From positions 1 through 12,573 of the forward strand of contig JAQBZS010000104.1 in assembly GCA_027622115.1 (NCBI GenBank): a stretch of DNA of 12,573 bases, read 5' to 3'. Positions within the stretch are counted from its first letter, which is position 1. The number at the start of each line of letters is the position of its first letter. The position numbers were made by a program, and so were the translations under genes. This DNA is from Planctomycetota bacterium. GTDB lineage: Bacteria > Planctomycetota > Planctomycetia > Planctomycetales > Planctomycetaceae. The notes under the pieces are model-generated. The model was not told where the DNA came from and did not search any database. It saw only the letters and a list, made by a program, of their open reading frames with translations. Below are positions 5,298 to 11,318 of the stretch, in pieces.

Positions 5298-7091
5298 TTC
5301 CGTGATGATGTCCTTGACCGAGCCGTTGCTGGGGATCATCGGCAGCACGTGTTCTTGATACGGGCAAATCACGTCCAGCAGATACGGGCCGTCGTGAGCC
5401 AACATCTCCGCCAACGCCGCCGGAAACTCCGACTTTTTGCGAACCTGCTTGGACCGGATGTCGTAGCCTTCCGCGATCTTGACGAAACTCGGATACGTTT
5501 CTTGATAGTGCGAACCGTCGCCGTCGCCGAGCGCCTCGGGGTGATCCACCGGACCCAAATACGTGTGGGCTCGTTGGCCGCCGTGGAAGCGGTCTTCCCA
5601 CTGCACCACCATGCCCAGATGCTGGTTGTTGAGCAGCAGAATCTTCACCGGCAGGTTTTCGCAACGCAGCGTGGCGAGTTCCTGAATGTTCATCTGAAAC
5701 GAACCATCGCCGTCGATATCGACGACCGTCTTTCCCGGAAACGCGGCACAGACGCCCATCGCGGACGGCAAACCAAAGCCCATTGTTCCCAGCCCGGAAC
5801 TGCTCAGCCAGTGCCGCGGTTGACTGAACTTGTAGAACTGAGCCGCCCACATTTGGTGCTGACCCACACCGACGCTGATATAGGTGTCGTTGTCCTTCGT
5901 CTGCCGCCAGAGTTCGTCGATCGCGTATTGAGCGAGGATTGCGTCGTCGAATTCTCCGTAACACAACGGAAACTGCGTCTTCCATTCGGCGATCTGGCGA
6001 TTCCAAGCATCGATTCGTGGCACGTCGGATTCGGTCACGGCCGCGTTAAGCTGTTTCAAGACCTCGCGAATGTCGGCGATGACCGGGATATGAGCGTCTT
6101 TGTTTTTGTTGATCTCCGACGGGTCGATGTCGACATGCACGATCTTCCCATGCTTGCAGAATTCTTCGATCTTGCCCGTCACGCGGTCGTCGAAGCGGAC
6201 GCCGAATGCCAGGATCAAGTCTGCGGCATTGATCGCCTTGTTGGCATACACCGTGCCGTGCATGCCCAGCATGTGCAGCGAGCGAGCATCGTCGCCGGGA
6301 AACACGCCGAGCCCCATCACTGTGGAAGTCACGGGGATGTTGGTTTTGTTGACGAATGTTCGCAGGTCGGCGGCCGTCGAATAATCGTTGCAACCGCCGC
6401 CGATGTAGAGAATCGGCCGTTCGGACAAGCGAAGGGCGGATAGGATCGACTTGATCTGCTCTTTGGATGCCAAGCGAACATCGGGCCGGTAGCCGGGGAG
6501 ATCGAAGGGCGGGTTGTAGTCCACTTTTGCCGCCGACTTGGTGAGTTGGACATCTTTGGGCACGTCGATCAACACGGGGCCCGGCCGGCCGGTATTGGCA
6601 ATGTAGAAGGCTTCGTTCACGATCCGCGGAATGTCGGCGATGTCCGTGACCAAATAGTGGTGCTTGGTGACGGCTCGGCAGACCTCGACCACCGGCGTCT
6701 CCTGAAACGCGTCCTTGCCGATGTTGTACTGCGGAACTTGGCCCGTGATCGCGATCAACGGGATGCTGTCGAGCTTCGCGTCGGCCAGTGCCGTCACGAG
6801 ATTCGTGGCACCGGGGCCGCTGGTCGCCATGCAGACACCGACGCGGCCAGTCGTCCGCGCGTACCCCTGAGCCGCAAAGCCGCCGCCCTGTTCGTGGCGC
6901 GGCAAAATGGTGCGGATCGCGTCGCGGCGGTTGCGCAGCGACTGGTGTAAGGGCATGCTCGCGCCGCCCGGATAGGCGAACAGGATGTCGACGTTTTGTC
7001 GGATCAAGCACTCGATCAGAACGTCGGCACCATTCGCGATGGTGGGTGGGGAAGCGCTCGTCTTGGATCGGACTTCAGCAACTGTGGACAC
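5295..7091 (-). CDS. ilvB: Acetolactate synthase (acetohydroxyacid synthase), catalytic subunit
   Basis: This ThDP enzyme condenses pyruvate with pyruvate or 2-ketobutyrate, the first common step of valine, leucine and isoleucine synthesis, in the cytoplasm. From the GTG start the product has 598 residues, a normal length. No ATG is available. GTG at 7089-7091 (VSTVAEVRSK) is preferred to TTG at 7121 because neither has a strong ribosome site and the first ten residues from TTG look unrelated to the family; this choice is uncertain. Seen in order: FAYPGGASMPLHQ with catalytic Glu67 in RHEQGG, SGPGATN, ITGQVPQ, DAFQETP, GRPGPVLIDVPKDVQ, MLGMHGT, FGVRFDDRVTGK, GVGQHQMWAAQ, the ThDP/Mg site GDGSF (461-465) ending in LLLNNQHLGM, and VVQWEDRFH with the tryptophan that forms part of the herbicide-binding channel in plant enzymes. 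No ilvN regulatory subunit is in the window. The TAG stop lies in the end of a mobile element. Confidence 0.95.
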   Translation of the reverse strand: MSTVAEVRSKTSASPPTIANGADVLIECLIRQNVDILFAYPGGASMPLHQSLRNRRDAIRTILPRHEQGGGFAAQGYARTTGRVGVCMATSGPGATNLVTALADAKLDSIPLIAITGQVPQYNIGKDAFQETPVVEVCRAVTKHHYLVTDIADIPRIVNEAFYIANTGRPGPVLIDVPKDVQLTKSAAKVDYNPPFDLPGYRPDVRLASKEQIKSILSALRLSERPILYIGGGCNDYSTAADLRTFVNKTNIPVTSTVMGLGVFPGDDARSLHMLGMHGTVYANKAINAADLILAFGVRFDDRVTGKIEEFCKHGKIVHVDIDPSEINKNKDAHIPVIADIREVLKQLNAAVTESDVPRIDAWNRQIAEWKTQFPLCYGEFDDAILAQYAIDELWRQTKDNDTYISVGVGQHQMWAAQFYKFSQPRHWLSSSGLGTMGFGLPSAMGVCAAFPGKTVVDIDGDGSFQMNIQELATLRCENLPVKILLLNNQHLGMVVQWEDRFHGGQRAHTYLGPVDHPEALGDGDGSHYQETYPSFVKIAEGYDIRSKQVRKKSEFPAALAEMLAHDGPYLLDVICPYQEHVLPMIPSNGSVKDIITE

Positions 7092-7328
7092 AGCAATTCT
7101 TTCAGACAAACGAAACAGCAAATGGGTCGCCGTAATACGAAATGTGTCAGACTTGAGCGCGACGAGAATAATCGTCAGGACAAGAGTGCGTCAGCCCGGC
7201 CGAAAAGAGACACGGAGCGATGATCGCCATGCGTGGTTCGGGCGCGAAGTATCCAAGTCTAATGTCGACACGCACCACCCGCCATTTACGATTCAACTTT
7301 CGACCAACACGCTCGTCGGGCATTACCT
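7092..7328. other. Gap between gatB and ilvB
   Basis: About 237 bases (207 if the TTG start of ilvB is used). I see no hairpin with a U-run, so no clear terminator for the gat operon, and no convincing -35/-10 pair for ilvB. A 58-codon frame (7147-7323) fills much of it but has no family resemblance. No run of branched-chain codons typical of an ilv attenuator leader was noticed. Read-through from gatB into ilvB is possible. Confidence 0.35.
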
Positions 7329-8822
7329 TCACTTGGAAAGCTCGTCCACGAGCATCGCACGGACGGCTTTTGCATCTGCACCTTTGCACTCGCGCATCAC
7401 TTCGCCGATCAACCGGCCGATCGCCGCTTGTTTGCCGTTGCGGAAGTCGTTCGCCGCTTGGGCGTTTCTTTCGATCACCGTCGCGATGATTCCCTCCAAT
7501 TCTCCGGCCGCTGAGACCGCTTTCAGCCCGCGTTCCTCGATGATCCGGTCGATTCGCTTGATCGAGATCGGAATGTCGGCATCCGCGTCCGCCAACAATG
7601 CGGCAAAAACCTCGCGACCGCTCTTGATCGTAATCTCGGCATCCGTCACGCGTTTCAAAATCGACGACAGTACATCCGGCCGAATCGCAAACTCGTCGAT
7701 GTCGACCTTTCGCTCGTTCATTTCGCGCAACACATCTTGCGTCACCCAATTGGCCGCCTGCTTGCCGTCGCTGCCTTGGGCCACGGTTTCGAAGTAATCC
7801 GCCAGTGCCGGACCTTGGTCGATGATGACCGAGGCGTCGTATTCCGAGAGTCCAAATTCGGACTGAAACCGTGCTCGACGCGGAGTCGGGAGTTCACAAG
7901 TTTCTCCGCGAATCGCGTCGAGCTGCTCTTCGGTGACGGTCACCGGCACCAAATCCGGATCGGGGAAGTAGCGATAGTCCGAGGCTTCTTCTTTACCTCG
8001 CTGTTCAAAGCTGACGTTGCGATTCGCGTCCCAACCGCGAGTCACCTTGTTGCCGCCAGGATCGCCGAGCTTCACGCCCGTTTCCTGGAACTCGCGGAAT
8101 TGCCGAGTCGTTTCGTATTCGAGCGCCAGTTCAACGTTGCGGATGCTATTCATGTTCTTGACTTCGACGATGGGCGTCGCCACATGACCGCCGTCGTCTG
8201 TCGGAATGTGCAAGTTGATGTTGGCGTCGCAGCGAAGTGAGCCCTCCTGCATGTTGCAGTCCGACACGCCGATATAGGTCAGCAGCAGCTTCATCTCTTC
8301 GAGAAACCGTCGGGCTTCGCCGGGTGTCCGAATATCGGGCTCGGAAACGATTTCCATCAGTGGAGTTCCGCAGCGATTCAGGTCGACTTGACTGTCTTGG
8401 CCTCGACCGGATTCGTCGTGCATGTTCTTGCCGGCGTCCTCTTCCAGATGCACGCGAATGATGCCGACTCGACGAACGCCTTCGCCATCATCCGTTTTGA
8501 CGTCCAGGTGTCCGTCATGGCTGTAGGGCAAGTCGTATTGGCTGATTTGATACGCCTTGGGCAAGTCCGGGTAGTAGTACTGCTTGCGGTCCCACTTGGT
8601 GAAGCGAGCGATTCCACAATCGAGGGCCATCGCCGTTTTGAGCGACAGTTCGAACGCCTTGCGATTCATCACCGGCAACGAACCCGGCAACCCCAAACAC
8701 ACGGGACACGTCTGCACGTTGGGATTGTCCGGATTGAATTTATTGGCGCACGCGCAGAACAGTTTGCTCGCCGTGAGCAGTTGCACGTGAACTTCCAGCC
8801 CAACGACAACGGTGTAGTTCAT
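7329..8822 (-). CDS. gatB: Asp/Glu-tRNA amidotransferase subunit B
   Basis: The product has 497 residues, a normal length. GatB is the kinase and tRNA-binding subunit of GatCAB: it phosphorylates the Glu or Asp on misacylated tRNA and uses ammonia channelled from GatA. The start is the ATG at 8820-8822, because the protein then begins MNYTVVVGLEVHVQL, the conserved GatB N-terminus. The frame stays open to an ATG at 8942, but those extra 40 codons come from the repeat array and the extension is artefactual. Zinc ligands Cys23, Cys25, Cys39 and Cys42 lie in KLFCACANKF and VQTCPVCLGLPG. Other marks: KYYYPDLPK-like QYYYPDLPKAYQISQY, CGTPLMEIVSEPD, EVKNMNSIRNVE, DYRYFPDPDL. The C-terminal YqeY-like tRNA-binding domain ends with GRLIGEVMRE and AVRAMLVDEL. 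It is the last gat gene of the operon. Confidence 0.96.
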   Translation of the reverse strand: MNYTVVVGLEVHVQLLTASKLFCACANKFNPDNPNVQTCPVCLGLPGSLPVMNRKAFELSLKTAMALDCGIARFTKWDRKQYYYPDLPKAYQISQYDLPYSHDGHLDVKTDDGEGVRRVGIIRVHLEEDAGKNMHDESGRGQDSQVDLNRCGTPLMEIVSEPDIRTPGEARRFLEEMKLLLTYIGVSDCNMQEGSLRCDANINLHIPTDDGGHVATPIVEVKNMNSIRNVELALEYETTRQFREFQETGVKLGDPGGNKVTRGWDANRNVSFEQRGKEEASDYRYFPDPDLVPVTVTEEQLDAIRGETCELPTPRRARFQSEFGLSEYDASVIIDQGPALADYFETVAQGSDGKQAANWVTQDVLREMNERKVDIDEFAIRPDVLSSILKRVTDAEITIKSGREVFAALLADADADIPISIKRIDRIIEERGLKAVSAAGELEGIIATVIERNAQAANDFRNGKQAAIGRLIGEVMRECKGADAKAVRAMLVDELSK

Positions 8823-8839
8823 GGTCGAGAATCCGAATC

Positions 8840-8935
8840 GTAGCCACCGTCGCCAGTCGGTGGGCCGTGCTGCGAAACCACCGTCTGGCGACGGTGAGCC
8901 GTGCTGCGAAACCACCGTCTGGCGACGACGGCTAC
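8840..8935. repeat. Family A repeat array in the gatA-gatB gap: three hairpins, two linkers
   Basis: The array fills most of the 126-base gap. Unit 1 (8840-8863) reads GTAGCCACCGTC, GCCA, GTCGGTGG, with one base off the usual GACGG. Unit 2 (about 8878-8897) is CCACCGTC, TGGC, GACGGTGA. Unit 3 (about 8912-8935) is CCACCGTC, TGGC, GACGACGGCTAC. Units 2 and 3 are each preceded by the same 14-base linker GCCGTGCTGCGAAA (8864-8877 and 8898-8911), giving a 34-base tandem period of which the first 30 bases are identical. The outer ends GTAGCC and GGCTAC make the array roughly symmetric. The linker reappears, inverted, in the gatC-gatA gap. Confidence 0.85.
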
Positions 8936-8948
8936 TGCGCAAGCGAGG

Positions 8949-10412
8949 TTACGACAATCTCGAACTCAACGTCGAAAGGCCGGCCACTCTTTCAAACATC
9001 CGAGCCGCACGCAGCAAACGGTCTTCCGAGAATGCCGGACCGTACAACTGCATGCCGATCGGCAGTTTCGCATCGCTGAATCCGGCAGGAATCGACAGAC
9101 AAGGGATGCCCGCCAAATTGCCGCTGATCGTGTAAATGTCCGTCAAATACATCGCCAATGGATCGTTGACCAATTCGCCGATTTTGAAGGCGGGCGTCGG
9201 CGCGACGGGTGCCAGAATCACGTCCACATCCGCAAACGCACGATCGAAGTCTTGGCGAATCAAGCGGCGGACTTGCAGAGCTTTCACGTAATACTGATCC
9301 GAATATCCTTCAGACAACGCGAAAACGCCCAGCATGATGCGGCGCTTGACCTCCTCGCCGAATCCCTCGCTCCGAGTCGTGCAGTACATGTCGACCATGT
9401 TGGTGAACGATTCCGCGCGATGCCCGTAATGCACGCCGTCGTATCGGGCCAGATTGCTCGACGCCTCGGACGCCGCGATCAAGTAATACGTCGCCACCGC
9501 GTACTTCGAATGCGGCAAGGTGACGTCGATTACTTCGGCACCAAGGCTCTTGTAAACGCCGAGGGCCTCGCGGATCGTCGATTCGACTTCGGGATCAAGT
9601 CCCGCGACGAAATGCTCCTTCGCAATGCCGATCTTCAAGCCCTCCAGCGGCTGGTCGAGTCCACATAAGTAGTCCGGAACCGGCCGGTTGACGGATGTCG
9701 AATCTCGTGCATCGTGTCCCGCGATCGCCTGCAACAACGCCGCCGCGCCGGTCACATCGTTCGCCAGCGGACCCGCTTGATCCAGCGAACTGGCGTACGC
9801 GATCAAGCCGTAACGTGAAACGCGACCGTAAGTCGGTTTCATGCCCACGACTCCGCAGAACGCGGCCGGTTGGCGGATCGATCCGCCGGTGTCCGTGCCG
9901 ATCGAAAGTGGAGCCATCCCCGCCGCGACGCAGGCCGCAGACCCACCGCTCGACCCGCCAGGCGTATGGTCCGTGTTCCACGGATTGCGAGTGACTTTGT
10001 ACGCCGAGTTTTCCGTCGACGAACCCATCGCGAATTCGTCCATGTTCGTTTTGCCAATGATCACGGCGTCGGCGGCCCTCAATCGCTCCACCACCGTCGA
10101 GTCATAGGGCGGGCGGAATCCATCGAGTATCTTGCTGCCGCACGTCGTTGGAGTATCCCGCATACACAGGACATCCTTGACGGCCACCGGCAGTCCGCCG
10201 AGCGATCCCACCGACTTCCCGGCAGCCCGTTTTTCGTCAACGGCTCGGGCCTGTTCTAGCGCCGCGTCCGAGTTGACGAACAGGAACGCTCCGATGGTTT
10301 CGTCTTGCCGGTCAATCGCGTTCAGAAAGGTCCGCGTCACCTCGACGCTGCTTGATTCGCCGGATTCCAACCGAGCCAACAATTCGGTGGCGGTCGATCC
10401 CGAGATTGTCAT
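8949..10412 (-). CDS. gatA: Asp/Glu-tRNA amidotransferase subunit A (glutaminase)
   Basis: The product has 487 residues, the usual size. GatA releases ammonia from glutamine (or asparagine) and passes it to GatB. The amidase-signature catalytic triad is complete: Lys79 (PVAVKD), cis-Ser154 (PGGSSGGSAA) and nucleophile Ser178 (GTDTGGSIRQPA), the same residue numbers as in well-studied GatA proteins. Further marks are GKTNMDEFAMGSSTENSAY, GMKPTYGRVSRYGLIAYASS, DQAGPLA, and near the C-terminus GIPCLSIPAG and PIGMQLYGP. The ATG at 10410-10412 has GAGG six bases upstream. The TAA stop at 8949-8951 lies 13 bases from the end of the family A array. It is the middle gene of gatC-gatA-gatB, with repeats in the gaps on both sides. 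Confidence 0.97.
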   Translation of the reverse strand: MTISGSTATELLARLESGESSSVEVTRTFLNAIDRQDETIGAFLFVNSDAALEQARAVDEKRAAGKSVGSLGGLPVAVKDVLCMRDTPTTCGSKILDGFRPPYDSTVVERLRAADAVIIGKTNMDEFAMGSSTENSAYKVTRNPWNTDHTPGGSSGGSAACVAAGMAPLSIGTDTGGSIRQPAAFCGVVGMKPTYGRVSRYGLIAYASSLDQAGPLANDVTGAAALLQAIAGHDARDSTSVNRPVPDYLCGLDQPLEGLKIGIAKEHFVAGLDPEVESTIREALGVYKSLGAEVIDVTLPHSKYAVATYYLIAASEASSNLARYDGVHYGHRAESFTNMVDMYCTTRSEGFGEEVKRRIMLGVFALSEGYSDQYYVKALQVRRLIRQDFDRAFADVDVILAPVAPTPAFKIGELVNDPLAMYLTDIYTISGNLAGIPCLSIPAGFSDAKLPIGMQLYGPAFSEDRLLRAARMFERVAGLSTLSSRLS

Positions 10413-10468
10413 ACGTCGCCTCGATTATTCGTACAAAACCCAGGTCGGTGTGGCATCGTCGCGCATTT

Positions 10469-10531
10469 GTAGCCGCCGTCGCCAGACGGTGGTTTCGCAG
10501 CACCGCCCCACCGTCTGGCGACGGTGGCTAC
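10469..10531. repeat. Family A repeat pair in the gatC-gatA gap, inverted hairpins around a linker
   Basis: Two 24-base units face each other: 10469-10492 (GTAGCCGCCGTC, GCCA, GACGGTGG) and 10508-10531 (CCACCGTC, TGGC, GACGGTGGCTAC). They are reverse complements except for one base. Between them lies TTTCGCAGCACCGCC, the inverse of the linker used at 8864-8877 and 8898-8911. Each unit can fold alone, or the two can pair across the linker as a 24-bp cruciform or RNA stem. The element lies in a 138-base gap between gatC and gatA, where tight spacing would be expected. Confidence 0.87.
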
Positions 10532-10550
10532 CACTTGGCGACCAGCCGGA

Positions 10551-10850
10551 CTACGACGATTCCAAGATCTGCGGAACTTGAAAGTACCGACCATCGGTCT
10601 TGGGAGCATTCGCCAAAGCGGCTTCGCGCGGCAGCGATTCGCGGACAGCGTCATCCCGAAGCACGTTGAACTGTTCAACCGCATGGGCCATCGGCTCGAC
10701 GCCATCCGTGTTGACTTCGCTCAAGATGTCCACGTATTCCAAGACGTGTCCGAGTTGAGATGTAAACGTCTCGACTTCTTCGTCCGTCAGCTTCAGCCGA
10801 GCAAGCCGTGCGACCTCACGAACTTTGTCTCGAGTCAATTCGATCGCCAT
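10551..10850 (-). CDS. gatC: Asp/Glu-tRNA amidotransferase subunit C
   Basis: The product has 99 residues, normal for GatC, the small subunit that wraps around GatA and stabilises the GatA-GatB complex. The start ATG at 10848-10850 gives MAIELTRDKVREVARLARL, the family N-terminus. A longer frame up to 10949 overlaps the end of rpmB and adds 33 residues unlike GatC, so it is rejected. The central helix (EEVETFTSQLGHVLEYVDIL) and the C-terminal segment NAPKTDGRYFQVPQIL are characteristic. The gene begins 20 bases after the rpmB stop, so the two are very probably cotranscribed. No strong ribosome-binding site is seen, which may suggest coupling to rpmB translation. Confidence 0.95.
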   Translation of the reverse strand: MAIELTRDKVREVARLARLKLTDEEVETFTSQLGHVLEYVDILSEVNTDGVEPMAHAVEQFNVLRDDAVRESLPREAALANAPKTDGRYFQVPQILESS

Positions 10851-10870
10851 GCTCGCGGCCCCGGCTGGAG

Positions 10871-11134
10871 TCAGTTCGCGTCGAGAATCGTAAACGGTGC
10901 TCGCACAACGGCCTTTTGCACCCGACCGGATCGCAGGCACTGCGTGCAAACGCGCCGCTGAACTGAAGTTAATCCTTCTTGAATGCGGATTTTTTGCAGA
11001 TTCGGCTTGAAGGTACGTCGGCTGATTCCAGTCGTTTTGCGACCGTTACCGCCCAAGTACTTGGCCTTACCGCGCTGAGAGAGCCGATTCCCGGTATGTG
11101 GCGTTTTCTTGCAGACGTGGCATTGCTGTCCCAT
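10871..11134 (-). CDS. rpmB: 50S ribosomal protein L28, zinc-binding (C+) form
   Basis: The product has 87 residues. The start ATG at 11132-11134 gives MGQQCHVCKKTPHTGNRLS, the L28 N-terminus; the frame runs 16 codons further up but that part has no family match. GGAAG lies ten bases upstream. Two CxxC pairs, Cys5/Cys8 and Cys63/Cys66 (CHVC and CTQC), mark the zinc-binding form, as opposed to the zinc-free paralogue induced by zinc starvation in some bacteria. Basic patches (KAKYLGGNGRKTTGISRRTF) suit rRNA binding. It is the first gene of the rpmB-gatCAB block and follows a promoter at 11213-11240. Confidence 0.95.
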   Translation of the reverse strand: MGQQCHVCKKTPHTGNRLSQRGKAKYLGGNGRKTTGISRRTFKPNLQKIRIQEGLTSVQRRVCTQCLRSGRVQKAVVRAPFTILDAN

Positions 11135-11212
11135 GGGAACACTTCTTCCATTTCGCTGAGTGCTGAAAAAGAACGCTAACACGTGTCGTGAGCGTGGTTT
11201 AGCGGGCCGGGG

Positions 11213-11240
11213 AGTATAGTGGAACGAAAACTCGATGCAA
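11213..11240 (-). promoter_or_regulatory. Sigma70-like promoter of rpmB-gatCAB
   Basis: On the minus strand TTGCAT (11235-11240) and TATACT (11213-11218) are spaced by 16 bases; the -10 box matches consensus at five of six positions and the -35 at four. The start point would be near 11206, giving a leader of about 70 bases before the L28 start. This is the best promoter-like sequence in the window. Confidence 0.6.
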
Positions 11241-11252
11241 CTCGCGAGTTTT
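11227..11252. promoter_or_regulatory. Nested dyads overlapping the rpmB -35 box
   Basis: Arms AAAACTCG (11227-11234) and CGAGTTTT (11245-11252) are perfect inverted repeats ten bases apart. Inside them AACTCGCGAGTT (11239-11250) is a perfect 12-base palindrome. The dyads cover the -35 box and half of the spacer, where a repressor would act. A role as operator is inferred from position and symmetry only. Confidence 0.35.
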
Positions 11253-11318
11253 GGCTCGGCGCTTATCGGCTTGTCCTGTCCCGCTCTCGTGAAATCACGT
11301 AATCACATCCATCACGAT

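Noticed and set aside
5349..6443. 364-codon frame on the plus strand
   Set aside because: It is antisense to ilvB; the His/Arg/Val-rich product is typical of a shadow frame.
7119..7121. TTG start for ilvB
   Set aside because: No ribosome-binding site lies before it, and the extra residues (LLFRLSERIA) do not resemble acetolactate synthase N-termini. It cannot be fully excluded, because the GTG at 7089-7091 has only a weak site.
7147..7323. 58-codon frame between gatB and ilvB starting three bases after the gatB stop region
   Set aside because: Its ribosome site would be too close to the ATG, and the translation (MPDERVGRKLNRKWRVVRV...) matches nothing I know. It may be chance.
8840..8935. 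CRISPR array
   Set aside because: The repeated part is 30 of 34 bases with no unique spacers, and the constant part is a hairpin plus linker. No cas gene is present.
10551..10949. 132-codon version of gatC
   Set aside because: The first 33 residues overlap the end of rpmB and do not resemble GatC; the ATG at 10848-10850 gives the standard N-terminus.
11288..11299. Short palindrome CGTGA-AA-TCACG after the Gfo/Idh/MocA gene as a terminator
   Set aside because: The stem has five pairs, a two-base loop and no U-run, too weak to call.
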